64,000 nucleotides of DNA from CAVPTL01 sp963708725. Lineage in GTDB: Bacteria > Actinomycetota > Thermoleophilia > Gaiellales > JAICJC01. Positions 17,233 to 26,066 of this stretch are shown one piece after another. The notes under the pieces were generated by a model. That model made no database searches. It was not told the origin of the DNA and saw only the letters and a list, made by a program, of their open reading frames with translations. The DNA is taken from the NCBI GenBank assembly GCA_963708725.1, contig CAVPTL010000008.1, positions 186,001 through 250,000 on the forward strand, given 5' to 3'. The position numbers and the translations under genes are program-made. Numbering within the stretch: position 1 is the first letter of the stretch; the number at the start of each line of letters is the position of its first letter.

Positions 17233-19659
17233 CTAAGCTCGGATCCGCTCACCCTTCGGATCCCACAGCGGCTCCGCCGCCACCTCGGCCGCGACCCAGT
17301 CGCCGAACACCTCGATCTCGACCGCGGTTCCGACTTCGGCATGTGCCACGGGCAGGTAAGCAAGCGCAATCGACCTGTCAACGGCGAAGCCGAATCCACC
17401 GGTCGTGACCCGGCCGACCACCTCGTCGCCGATCCGTACCGGCTCTGACCCGAGCGTGACCGCTCGCGGATCGGAGAGGACGAGACAGGCCAGGCGCCGC
17501 TCGATCCCGCGTTGCCGAGCAGCGACCACGGCATCGCGGCCGATGAACCCGCCCGGCTTGTCGACCTTGACCGCAAAGCCGAGGCCGGCCTCGTCCGGGC
17601 TGTCTTCGGGCGTGATATCCGAACCCCAGGCGAGGTAGCCCTTCTCGAGCCGGAGGGCATCGATCGCGCGATAGCCACACGCGACCAGGCCATGCTCGGC
17701 CCCCGCTTCCCAAACCACATCCCACAGCCCGGCGCCGTACTCGGCTGGGCAATACAGCTCCCATCCGAGCTCCCCGACGTAGGTCACCCTGGCCGCGACG
17801 GCCGGCACATGGCCGATCGAAAGCTCGCGCGCGGTCATGTACTTGAAACCTTCATGCGACAGGTCGGTCTTTGTCAGCGGCTGCAGGATGTCGCGCGAGC
17901 GCGGACCCCACAGGCAGAAGCAGGTGTACGCCGAGCTGACGTCGTTGACGACCACCGAGCCGTCATCGGGCAGGTGCTTTCGCAGCCAGCCCAGATCGTG
18001 GTTTCCGAAGGCGGTGCCGGTGACGATCCGAAACCGCGATTCGCCCAGCCGCGTGACGGTGAAATCCGACTCGATGCCGCCGGCCTGGTTCAGCATCTGC
18101 GTGTAGACAAGCGTGCCGACCGGGCGGTCGACATCGTTGGCGCACATCCGCTGGAGAAACGCGAGCGCGCCACTGCCCTGCACCTCGATCTTGGCGAACG
18201 AGCTCTGATCGAACAGCCCCGCGCGCTCGCGGGTGGCCATCGCCTCGGCCGCGATCGCGGGCGACCAGTTCTCTCCGGCCCATCCGCGTGGGCGCAGAGC
18301 CTCGTCGCCGTCGGCGGCGTTGGAGTCGAACCAGTTGGCGCGCTCCCAACCCGACTTCTCACCAAAGCTTGCTCCCAGCGCCTGCAGACGTGTGTAGGCG
18401 GGCGACAGTCGCAGCGGCCGGCCGGCGCTGCGCTCGTAGTTGGGGTATTTGATGTCGTAGTAGGTGGCGTACACCTCGGTGGCACGGGCGAGTGTGTAGC
18501 GCTGGCTGCGGTACTGGCCGCCGAACCGGCGGATGTCCATGTGCCACAGGTCGAGGCTGGGCTCGCCCTCGGTGATCCACTCGCCCATCATCCAGCCGAT
18601 GCCGCCGGCACCGGCGAGACCGTGGGCGCAGAAGCCGGCGGCCACCCAGAACCCTGGCACCTCGGACTCGCCGAGGATGAACTCGCCGTCCGGAGTGAAC
18701 GCCTCGGGGCCGTTGTAGAGCTTCTTGACCTCGGCTGCCTCCATGGCGGGTACGCGCTTGATCGAGTTGGTCAGGATCTCGTCGAAGCGATCCCAGTCCT
18801 CGGGCAGCAGCTCGGCCTCGAATCCGTCGGGGACGCCGTCGAGCGCCCACGGATCCGGCTCACGCTCGTAGCCACCCATGATCAAACCGCCGACTTCCGT
18901 GCGGTAGTAGATCAGGTTGTCGGGATCGCGCAGCGTCGGCAGCGGCTTCAGCGGAGGATCGAACGTCTCGGTTACGAGAAACTCGTGGGCGTAGGGAATG
19001 ATCGGCACGTTGACGCCGACCAGGCGGGCGATCTGCGGTGCATACATGCCACCGGCGCACACGACCACGTCGGTGCGGATCGTGCCCTTGTCGGTGACGA
19101 CCTCGTGCACCCGGCCGTTTCGGAGCTTGATGTCGAGCACCTTGGTGCGCTGCTCGATCTCGGCGCCGCGGAGCCGCGCGCCGTCGGCGAGCGCGAACGT
19201 GAGCTGGCTGGGATCGAGGTAGCCGTCGCGGGGCAGGAAGGCGGCGGCGAGCACGCCGTCGGTCGACATCAGTGGAAACATCTCCTGCGCTTCCCTGGCC
19301 GAGACGATCTCGATCGGCAACCCAAAGCTCTTGGCCCACCCGGCCTGGCGCTGAATCTCCTCATACCGAGCCTGCGACGAGGCCAATCGGAGCCCGCCGA
19401 GCTCGTGCCAGCCGGGATCCTTCCCGGTCTCCTTGGCGAGGTCGGCGTAGAGCCCCACCGAGTACTGCATCATCTTGGTCAGGCTGACGGTCGAACGCAG
19501 CTGGCCGACGAGGCCGGCGGAATGCCAGGTGGAGCCGTGGGTGAGCCCGTACTGCTCGACCAGGACGACATCGTTCCACCCCATCTTTGCAAGGTGGTAG
19601 AGGATGCTGCACCCACCGACGCCCCCGCCGATGACGACCGCTCGCGCCTCAGTTCGCAT
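17233..19659 (-). CDS. Dimethylglycine dehydrogenase-like FAD/tetrahydrofolate protein
   Basis: This 808-residue enzyme has an N-terminal DAO-type FAD domain (GGGVGGCSILYHLAKMG, residues 11-27), a FAO_M middle part, and a C-terminal GcvT-type folate domain (from about residue 430, ARERAGLFDQSSFAKIEVQG and RAIDALRLEKGY). The segment HGSTWHSAGL places His46 at the position of the His that binds FAD covalently in dimethylglycine and sarcosine dehydrogenases. The family demethylates N-methyl amino acids, passing the methyl carbon to tetrahydrofolate. Dimethylglycine and sarcosine are both possible substrates. It overlaps the upstream HAD gene by 11 nt, suggesting an operon. Confidence 0.85.
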   Translation of the reverse strand: MRTEARAVVIGGGVGGCSILYHLAKMGWNDVVLVEQYGLTHGSTWHSAGLVGQLRSTVSLTKMMQYSVGLYADLAKETGKDPGWHELGGLRLASSQARYEEIQRQAGWAKSFGLPIEIVSAREAQEMFPLMSTDGVLAAAFLPRDGYLDPSQLTFALADGARLRGAEIEQRTKVLDIKLRNGRVHEVVTDKGTIRTDVVVCAGGMYAPQIARLVGVNVPIIPYAHEFLVTETFDPPLKPLPTLRDPDNLIYYRTEVGGLIMGGYEREPDPWALDGVPDGFEAELLPEDWDRFDEILTNSIKRVPAMEAAEVKKLYNGPEAFTPDGEFILGESEVPGFWVAAGFCAHGLAGAGGIGWMMGEWITEGEPSLDLWHMDIRRFGGQYRSQRYTLARATEVYATYYDIKYPNYERSAGRPLRLSPAYTRLQALGASFGEKSGWERANWFDSNAADGDEALRPRGWAGENWSPAIAAEAMATRERAGLFDQSSFAKIEVQGSGALAFLQRMCANDVDRPVGTLVYTQMLNQAGGIESDFTVTRLGESRFRIVTGTAFGNHDLGWLRKHLPDDGSVVVNDVSSAYTCFCLWGPRSRDILQPLTKTDLSHEGFKYMTARELSIGHVPAVAARVTYVGELGWELYCPAEYGAGLWDVVWEAGAEHGLVACGYRAIDALRLEKGYLAWGSDITPEDSPDEAGLGFAVKVDKPGGFIGRDAVVAARQRGIERRLACLVLSDPRAVTLGSEPVRIGDEVVGRVTTGGFGFAVDRSIALAYLPVAHAEVGTAVEIEVFGDWVAAEVAAEPLWDPKGERIRA

Positions 19660-20344
19660 GCTCGTTCCACCCTTCCACCAGTGGTATAGACCAATCGAGG
19701 GCAGACACTATCGCATCGGCGCTCTCGAGGAGGTGGCGCGGGGTGGTGCCCTCGACCGCAACGCATCGCATCCCGGCGGCCAGGGCTGATTCGAGGCCCA
19801 TCGTCGAGTCTTCGAACACCAGCACATCGGCCGCGATGACCGGCTCGAGCAGGCGTTGGTTGAGCCACTCCAGGGCGAGCAGATATCCCTCGGGGTCAGG
19901 CTTTCCCCGCTCGACGTTCTCGGCAGACACCACCACGTCGAACAGCTCCGCGAGCCCCGATTTCTCGAGCACCGCTGCGATCTCGATCCCCGCCGCGCCC
20001 GAGGCGATCGCAACCGGCACGCGAGCCGCCACCTCGCGTACGAACTGCGCGGCTTCGGGGCGCACCGGCGAGGCGATCTCGATCTCCTCGGCGTACAGCT
20101 CGGCTCGCCGCTCGATCAGCCGCTCGGCCAGTTCGTCATCCCGACGGTCGTATTTCGCAAGCATCCGCTCGACGATCTCGGGGTCGGAGTAGCCGGCGAA
20201 TTCCGTGAAGTAGACCTGCTCTGAGACCTCGACCCCGATCTCCGAAAACATGCGAGTGAAGATCCGCGCAAGCACGGGTTCGTCGTCGGAGATCGTGCCG
20301 TTGAAGTCGAACAGCACCGCCCGAGGAGGGGTCAGTAGCGCCAC
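19649..20344 (-). CDS. HAD-family phosphatase
   Basis: This 231-residue hydrolase of the phosphoglycolate phosphatase-like HAD group carries all four motifs: motif I DFNGTISD (residues 12-19), motif II ASGAAG (near 114), the Lys in GKPDPEGY (near 145), and motif IV FEDSTMGLESA (near 171). The helical cap domain lies between motifs I and II. Motif I is DxN where most members have DxD, as in some beta-phosphoglucomutase-like proteins; phosphatase activity is probable but the substrate is unknown. It is divergent from pabB and overlaps the DMGDH-like gene. Confidence 0.82.
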   Translation of the reverse strand: MALLTPPRAVLFDFNGTISDDEPVLARIFTRMFSEIGVEVSEQVYFTEFAGYSDPEIVERMLAKYDRRDDELAERLIERRAELYAEEIEIASPVRPEAAQFVREVAARVPVAIASGAAGIEIAAVLEKSGLAELFDVVVSAENVERGKPDPEGYLLALEWLNQRLLEPVIAADVLVFEDSTMGLESALAAGMRCVAVEGTTPRHLLESADAIVSALDWSIPLVEGWNEHAN

Positions 20345-20406
20345 AGGATCTACGATACGGCATCGACACTGCGACGCTCCGCACTCACCGCACCGACCGC
20401 TGGCTG

Positions 20407-21444
20407 GTGCTGGACGACTCCACCGAAGACCCGTTCGGGAAGCTCGAGATGTTTCTCGGCGAAAGCGGTTTCGCGGTCACTCCGGGTGCCAGGGCGGAGG
20501 CCGGCGCCATGGTCGCCGACCTGTATCTGGGTTACCGATTGGCAGCCGGGCTGCCTGGGGTGACGGTCACCCAGCCCCCCGAGCCATGCCCGTTGCCGGC
20601 GCTCGCGTGCCACGTTCATCCCCGGCTGCCTGCAACCGAAGCGAGCCACGCCAAGGTCGGTGAGTTCGTCCCCACCTGGTCGCCGTCGGAGTATCGGGCG
20701 GCGATCGTCGCTGCGCGGGCCGCGATCGGCCGCGGCGACGTCTACCAGGTCAACCTGGTGCAGCACCTGCGTGCACCGTTTGCGGGCGACCCGGGTGCGG
20801 TGCTCCCACGACTCGCACCGGTGGCCGGGGCCTGGGCGATGGAGATGCACGGCGAGGGATGGTCGGTGGTGTCAGCCTCACCCGAGCTGTTCCTGCGCAC
20901 CCAGGGGCGCTGGGTCGAGACGATGCCGATCAAGGGCACCCGGCCGGCCACGAGCGGCGGCGCGATCGCGGAGAGCCCCAAGGACCGCGCCGAGCACATC
21001 ATGATCGTCGACCTCGAGCGAAACGACCTTGGGCGCGTATGTGAGCCGGGAAGTATCCATGTGCCGTCGTTGATGAAGGAGTCGCCGATGACGGGGGTGC
21101 GGCACCTGATTTCGACGGTGGCGGGCACGCTGCGGGCCGACGTCGGGTTGGCGGACTTGCTGCGCGCAACCTTCCCCGGCGGATCGGTAACGGGGGCACC
21201 CAAGGTCTCGGCCATCAACCACATCGCCCGACTCGAACCCGTCGGCCGCGGCGCCTCGATGGCGGCGCTGGGCACGGTTTCACCCAGCGGCGATGTCGAT
21301 CTGGGGCTGACGATTCGCACGTTTGCGATCGCCGCCGGGGAGATTCACCTGTGGGTCGGCGGCGGCATCGTGTGGGACTCCGACCCCGCAGACGAGGTCG
21401 AGGAGTCGCTGGTCAAGGCACGACCGCTGCTAGCGCTGCTCTAG
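20407..21444 (+). CDS. pabB: Aminodeoxychorismate synthase component I (chorismate-binding enzyme)
   Basis: This enzyme turns chorismate plus ammonia into 4-amino-4-deoxychorismate for folate synthesis. The 345 residues include the chorismate-binding core: YQVNLVQHL, SASPELFLR, MPIKGTRPA, VDLERNDLGRVC and GGSVTGAPK. A 4-aminobenzoate rather than tryptophan role is suggested by the short length and lack of a trpG/trpE context. The chosen GTG at 20407 is the only canonical start, but the frame is open for at least 22 further codons upstream, and RTHRTDRWLV looks like coding sequence. The true N-terminus may therefore start earlier, at a non-standard codon. Confidence 0.8.
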   Translation: MLDDSTEDPFGKLEMFLGESGFAVTPGARAEAGAMVADLYLGYRLAAGLPGVTVTQPPEPCPLPALACHVHPRLPATEASHAKVGEFVPTWSPSEYRAAIVAARAAIGRGDVYQVNLVQHLRAPFAGDPGAVLPRLAPVAGAWAMEMHGEGWSVVSASPELFLRTQGRWVETMPIKGTRPATSGGAIAESPKDRAEHIMIVDLERNDLGRVCEPGSIHVPSLMKESPMTGVRHLISTVAGTLRADVGLADLLRATFPGGSVTGAPKVSAINHIARLEPVGRGASMAALGTVSPSGDVDLGLTIRTFAIAAGEIHLWVGGGIVWDSDPADEVEESLVKARPLLALL

Positions 21445-22469
21445 CCGCGCGACCCGCCGGGGACTGCCACCACTGGGCGTGGCCGAGCACAAACGTCTCC
21501 CACGCCCAGTCGGCCTTGGGCCGATCGTGCTCGACACCCCAGTAGTAGTCGAGGAACGAGATCCCGTACTGGAACTGGCAGATCGCGACCATGTCGACCA
21601 GCGCTGCGCGTTCGGTCCCGGTCAGCGGCTCGACCCGGTGGTACGCCGAGATCAGGTGCCTCGCGTGGGTGAGGTTGTACGCCCCATCCTCGCCTTCGGA
21701 GATCCGGTTCCAGAAGAAGCAGTTGCGCTCGATCGCGACTGCCAGGTCGAGCAGCCGCGGCCCGCAGTCGGTCTGGTGGAAGTCGATGATTCCCGACACG
21801 TCGTCACCCGAGAAGAACAGGTTGTTGGTCTGCCAATCGCCGTGCAGCGGTGCGACGGGCAGCTCAGCCGCCACCGAGGCCAAGCGCTCGAACAGCCCAC
21901 CGTAGGCCGCGTCCACCGAAGCGAGGTCGCGGCCAGCGAGGTAGTCGGCGACCGCGGGGCGGGCGTCCGCGAGCTCCCGCGCGACCTGTGACGGCAGCGC
22001 GTCGAGACGACCGAGCTGCACCACGAAGCCCGCCTGCGGCTGAGGCTGGAGCGGCGTGAAATCGGCTCCCGCGGCGTGAAAGCGTGCCAGCATCTCCCCG
22101 GCGGCCTCCACGTGGGCGATCGAACGAAACGGTTCCCAGGTGTCGGTGTCGGTGTAGGTATCCGATCCCGTGGCGGGCTCCCACAGCTCGTACCAGAGCC
22201 CGCCGCAATCGATCAGCCCCAACGGCCGCGTGGCCGGCACCCCCCGATCCGCCACGTGCGTCGCTACCCGATGCTGCCACTCGACCTGACTGAGATCGCG
22301 GCCCATAGCCGGCTGCCGCTTGAGGTAGACGAGGCCCGTCGGGCGTCTCGCAACGGGAGACCGCAAACAGCCACCGCCGATGCCGCTCGGTGACGCGCAC
22401 GTCGGGGCCGAGCACCTGCTCCGCCTCCGCCTGCTCAATCGGATCCCAGTACCGGTCATCGACTCCCAT
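21413..22469 (-). pseudogene. Aminoglycoside-phosphotransferase-like kinase, frameshifted
   Basis: The C-terminal part carries kinase motifs of the APH/choline kinase fold: PLHGDWQTNNLFF (catalytic HGDxxxxN) and GIIDFHQTDCGPRLLDLA (metal-binding Asp). The N-terminal part MGVDDRYWDPIEQAEAEQVLG lies in another frame. The switch occurs near 22333-22337, in the minus-strand run GACGGGCCTCGTC; deleting one base there joins ...CETPDG to LVYLKRQPAMGRD. The combined protein would be about 350 residues. It is either a recent pseudogene or a sequencing error. It overlaps the end of pabB by 32 nt on the opposite strand. Confidence 0.75.
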
Positions 22470-22495
22470 CCGCGCAACCTACCGGCCCGGGCTCG

Positions 22496-22524
22496 TGAAT
22501 AACGGTGCCTGGCACCGTTATTCA
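22496..22524. repeat. Dispersed palindrome copy 3 (ACGG sub-type)
   Basis: A perfect 29-nt palindrome with central T. It lies between the divergent starts of the kinase-like gene (22469) and the rhodanese gene (22568). This is the only copy located upstream of genes on both sides, so it cannot act only as a terminator. Confidence 0.95.
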
Positions 22525-22567
22525 TCCGCGCGCATCGACGGTCCGGCTTGACCTAGCATGCAGACCC

Positions 22568-23410
22568 ATGGAGTCGGACATCCTCGTCACTCCGCAGTGG
22601 CTGCGCGACCATCTCGACCAGGTACGGGTCTTGGACGTACGCGGCGAGGTGGCCGACGACGAGCCGCGCTACCGCGCCTACCTCGAGGCCTACCGCGAGG
22701 GTCACATCCCCGGCGCGGTGTTTGCCGACTGGCGTCACGACTTCACCAACCGGCTGGCCGACGTGCCGGTCACGCTGGCCTCGCCGGAGGTGTTCGAAGT
22801 GGACGCCGCCCGGCTCGGGATCGGCGCCGACACCGTCGTGGTGGCCTACGACGACTACCGAAACGCCCTCGCCGGCCGGATCGTGTGGGTGCTTCGAAGC
22901 TATGGCCACGCCGCTGCCCACGTGCTCGACGGCGGCCTCCGAGCGTGGATCGACGCCGGCTTCCCGCTCGAGTCGCGCGAGCCCGCCGTCCCTGCGGTGA
23001 ACCCTCCCGTACGCGCGAGCGACGTCGACGGACTGGTCGACATCGACGCCGTCCATCGTGCACTCGCCGACGGCGTCCAGGTCGTCGACGCCCGCCCCAC
23101 CGCCCAATACACCGGGGCCGAGACGCACTCCCGCCGCGCAGGTCACATCCCGGGTGCGCTCACGATGCCCCACACCGACCTGCTGGCTTCGGACGGGCGA
23201 TTCTTGCCGCCCGAGCAGCTCGCCGAGAGGCTCGAGCAAGCCGGTATCGATACCGCGGCCCCAGCCGTCGCCTACTGCAACGGCGGGGTCTCGGCCACGG
23301 TGGTCGCCCACGCCATCGAACTCACCGGCGGCCCACGCCCCGTGATCTACGACGGCTCATGGAACGAGTGGGGCAACCGCGACGACACGCCGATCGCCAC
23401 CGGCGAGTAG
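22568..23410 (+). CDS. sseA: Thiosulfate/3-mercaptopyruvate sulfurtransferase (tandem rhodanese)
   Basis: This enzyme moves a sulfane sulfur from thiosulfate or mercaptopyruvate to an acceptor. Its 280 residues form two rhodanese domains. The inactive first (about 1-135) contains YREGHIPGAVFADWRHD; the second contains RRAGHIPGALTMPHTDLL and the active-site loop YCNGGVSATVVAHA with the catalytic Cys near residue 237. Thiosulfate enzymes usually have CRxG(E/K)R loops and mercaptopyruvate enzymes CGSGVTA; CNGGVSAT is closer to the latter. TAGCAT ends 8 nt before the ATG, suggesting a leaderless mRNA. Confidence 0.88.
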   Translation: MESDILVTPQWLRDHLDQVRVLDVRGEVADDEPRYRAYLEAYREGHIPGAVFADWRHDFTNRLADVPVTLASPEVFEVDAARLGIGADTVVVAYDDYRNALAGRIVWVLRSYGHAAAHVLDGGLRAWIDAGFPLESREPAVPAVNPPVRASDVDGLVDIDAVHRALADGVQVVDARPTAQYTGAETHSRRAGHIPGALTMPHTDLLASDGRFLPPEQLAERLEQAGIDTAAPAVAYCNGGVSATVVAHAIELTGGPRPVIYDGSWNEWGNRDDTPIATGE

Positions 23411-23555
23411 CGACCGCCACATGTCCGGTCGCATGCCCGCGCGGGCGACTGAGTGGTTAAGATCGCCATTGCGCGGGGCTGGGAAAGCCGCGTAGCCTGG
23501 GTCGCCGGCCATGTCGCCGTGACCGTGGAAGTTGTGACTTTCGAAGGAGGAGTTC

Positions 23556-24953
23556 GTGCCGACCGACCTTGAACGGTTCGTCGCGGCCGATGGCCGTGAC
23601 GATGCGATCGCGAGTGTCCGGAGTCGTATCGACGCCGAAGGCGTCACCTACATCTACTACCAGTTCATCTCCGTAACCGGGCGGATCATGGGCAAGGGCG
23701 TGCCCGCCGCCCACTGGGAATCGATGGCCAAGAAGGGCTTCCAGCTCGTCTACGGCTCGACCGCCAACCTGTTCACCGACCGCTATGGCGAGTACATCGG
23801 CTACGGGCCGGAGGCCTGGGAGCTGGTCGGGATCCCCGAGCCCGAGACGTTCCAGGTGCTGCCGTGGGACAAGAAGGTCGCGCGCGTGTGGTGCACCTGC
23901 TTCCGTGGCCGCGAGGACGAGAAGGACGGCGGGGCCTACCTGACCTCCGACTGTCGCAGCAACCTCAAGCAGATCCAGGCGCAGTTCGAGGAGAACACCG
24001 GCCTTCACCTGCGCGCCGGCACCGAGCCCGAGATGATGTGGCTGAAGATGAAAGAGGACGGCACGCCCGACGTCACCGGCGTGACCAAGCCCTACTGCTA
24101 CCACATCGACCAGTTCTCCGAGCTCCAGCCGATCATCCACAAGGTGATCGAATACGGCCAGGCGATGGGCCTCGACATGATCCAGGGCGACCACGAGGAC
24201 GCCCCGGGCCAGATCGAGCTCAACTTCAACTTCGACCGCGCCGAGCAGACCGCCGACAACCTCTCCACCTTCCGGCAGATCTGCAAGCAGGTCGGACGCG
24301 AGCTGAACGTGTTCCCGTGCTTCATGCCCAAGCCGTTCATGGGCGTCTCGGCCAACGGCTGTCACCACAACATCTCACTGTGGAAGGGCGACGAGAACGC
24401 ATTCATGCCCGAGGGTGAGGATCAGCGGCTACCGAGCCAGATCGGCCTGTATGCGATCGGCGGGGTGCTCGAGCACCTGTCGGCGCTGACAGCCGTGACC
24501 GCCTCGACCGTGAACTCCTACCGGCGGCTGTGGGACACCGGGTTCTGGGCGCCGGTGTTTGCCGACTGGGGTTTCCAGAACCGCACCACGGCGCTTCGGG
24601 TCTCGGCTCCCGGGCGATTCGAGTACCGCTCGGTCGACTCGGCCGTCAACCCGTATCTGTCGCTGGCCGCGCTGATCAAGACGATGGAGGACGGGATCGA
24701 GCGCAAGCTGGATCCGGGCCCGCCCGAGGAGCGCAACATCTACGAGGCGATGTCCGGCGGCAAGGAGGTCAAGAAGATCCCGATGACCTTCGGCGATGCC
24801 CTGGATGCGCTCGACGAGGACGAGATCGTGCAGTCGGCGCTGCCCGACGAGATGTTCAAGGTCTTCCGCCACTACAAGCGGGATGAGTGGGAGCGCTACT
24901 GCGCCGAGGTGACCGAGTGGGACGTCAAGGAGTACCTGGACGTGCTGCCGTAA
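23556..24953 (+). CDS. Divergent glutamine-synthetase-like ligase (possible gamma-glutamyl-alkylamide synthetase)
   Basis: This 465-residue protein has the glutamine synthetase fold. Metal and substrate motifs are kept: GTEPEMMW (Glu157, Glu159), GQIELNF, NGCHHNISLW (His271 region), and RFEYRSVDSAVNPYLSLAALI. The loop that in ordinary GS reads F-x-D-x-x-G, where the Asp binds ammonium, here reads FISVTG, so Ser39 replaces that Asp. This suggests that the nucleophile may be an amine rather than ammonia. It lies before glxB-glxC-glxD, where glnT or gmaS sits in the proteobacterial N-methylglutamate and glx clusters. GTG start with AGGAGG 6 nt upstream. The ligase fold is certain, the substrate is inferred. 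Confidence 0.8.
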   Translation: MPTDLERFVAADGRDDAIASVRSRIDAEGVTYIYYQFISVTGRIMGKGVPAAHWESMAKKGFQLVYGSTANLFTDRYGEYIGYGPEAWELVGIPEPETFQVLPWDKKVARVWCTCFRGREDEKDGGAYLTSDCRSNLKQIQAQFEENTGLHLRAGTEPEMMWLKMKEDGTPDVTGVTKPYCYHIDQFSELQPIIHKVIEYGQAMGLDMIQGDHEDAPGQIELNFNFDRAEQTADNLSTFRQICKQVGRELNVFPCFMPKPFMGVSANGCHHNISLWKGDENAFMPEGEDQRLPSQIGLYAIGGVLEHLSALTAVTASTVNSYRRLWDTGFWAPVFADWGFQNRTTALRVSAPGRFEYRSVDSAVNPYLSLAALIKTMEDGIERKLDPGPPEERNIYEAMSGGKEVKKIPMTFGDALDALDEDEIVQSALPDEMFKVFRHYKRDEWERYCAEVTEWDVKEYLDVLP

Positions 24954-24972
24954 CCACGGCGAGAGGTCGACT

Positions 24973-25000
24973 GCTGGGCACCGGGCAACCGGTGCCCAGC
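24973..25000 (+). terminator. Strong hairpin after the GS-like gene
   Basis: GCTGGGCACCGG pairs with CCGGTGCCCAGC around a GCAA tetraloop, a perfect 12-bp stem with a stable loop. No U-run follows. It may act as an attenuator or a processing/stability element, separating GS-like mRNA from glxBCD, which begins 136 nt later. Confidence 0.6.
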
Positions 25001-25136
25001 GCTGTTAACGCCCACCGCAGTATGGAGGATCGGCCATACCGGCGCGGGCAGCCAGGCCGGTACGATTGCTCTCCTACCTCCGGTCTGTAAGCGGGATCGG
25101 GCCCGCCTTGCCAAGGCCATCCGAAAGGCGATCAGT

Positions 25137-26066
25137 ATGTGTGGAATCGCAGGAATTATCTATCGAGACGGTGCCCGAGGAGTCGGGCAGGACATGACCC
25201 AGATGCTTCAGTCGATGAAGCACCGCGGCCCTGATTCGACCGGGTATGCGCTGTTTGCGCCACCGTCGCCCAACATCGTCATGCGCTACACGCTGGCCGA
25301 TACCGGCGACGCGCGCGACTACGAGTTTGCCGACCGGCTCGAGCGCCACCGCTTCGAGGTCGAGGCGCGGCTGCGCGACATCGGCGCCAAGGTGCACAGC
25401 GTGGAGGCCGAGACCGAGTACGCCTTCCGGGCCACCATCGAGTACGACGGCGACCTCAAGAAGCTGGCCGACTACGTCGAGGACGTGCCCGCGGTCGAGG
25501 TCTTGTCGCTTGGCCACTCGCTCGAGATCGTCAAAGACCTGGGCGATGCCGAGACGGTCGCCGACCAGTACGACCTCGGCGCGTTCAACGGCACCCACGC
25601 CATCGGACATGTGCGGATGGCGACCGAGTCGGACGTCGACATCTCCGGCGCCCATCCCTACTGGGCGTATCCGTTCTCCGACGTCGCCGTCGTCCACAAC
25701 GGTCAGCTGACCAACTACTTCTACTGGCGCCGGCGGCTCGAGCGCAGCGGACACCGGTTCCAGTCCGAGTGCGACTCCGAAATCATCGCCGTCTACCTGG
25801 CCGAGAAGATGAGCGAGGGTCAGACGCTGGAGGAGGCGATGCACGCCAGCCTCGATGAGCTCGACGGCGTATTCACCTACATGTGCGTGACCGCCGACGC
25901 GCTGGGGGTGGCCAAGGACGAGATGGCCGCAAAGCCCCTGGTGCTGTACGAGGCCGACGACATGGTCGCGCTCGCTTCCGAAGAGATCGCAATCCGGGCA
26001 GTGGTCGATCACGAGATCGACACCTACGACCCGTATGAGGGGGAGGTGCTGGTATGGACGCGGTAG
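25137..26066 (+). CDS. glxB: Class II glutamine amidotransferase, GlxB/MgsA-like
   Basis: This 309-residue protein has the Ntn glutamine-amidotransferase fold. Cys2 follows the initiator Met (MCGIAGIIYRDG), and MKHRGPDSTGYALF, GHVRMATESDVD and VVHNGQLTNYFYWR complete the glutaminase site. As in GlxB/MgsA, there is an insert of about 100 residues between the first two motifs. In N-methylglutamate synthase this subunit corresponds to the amidotransferase domain of glutamate synthase. AAAGG precedes the ATG. The end overlaps glxC by 13 nt. Confidence 0.87.
   Translation: MCGIAGIIYRDGARGVGQDMTQMLQSMKHRGPDSTGYALFAPPSPNIVMRYTLADTGDARDYEFADRLERHRFEVEARLRDIGAKVHSVEAETEYAFRATIEYDGDLKKLADYVEDVPAVEVLSLGHSLEIVKDLGDAETVADQYDLGAFNGTHAIGHVRMATESDVDISGAHPYWAYPFSDVAVVHNGQLTNYFYWRRRLERSGHRFQSECDSEIIAVYLAEKMSEGQTLEEAMHASLDELDGVFTYMCVTADALGVAKDEMAAKPLVLYEADDMVALASEEIAIRAVVDHEIDTYDPYEGEVLVWTR

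Noticed and set aside
17512..19689. Open frame of about 725 codons on the plus strand
   Set aside because: It is antisense to the DMGDH-like gene, whose motifs are clear.
23411..23555. Riboswitch before the GS-like gene
   Set aside because: The 145-nt leader is GC-rich and partly structured, but I could not match it to glycine, glutamine or guanidine riboswitch consensus sequences. Only the ribosome site and a GCCCGCGCGGGC palindrome were clear.
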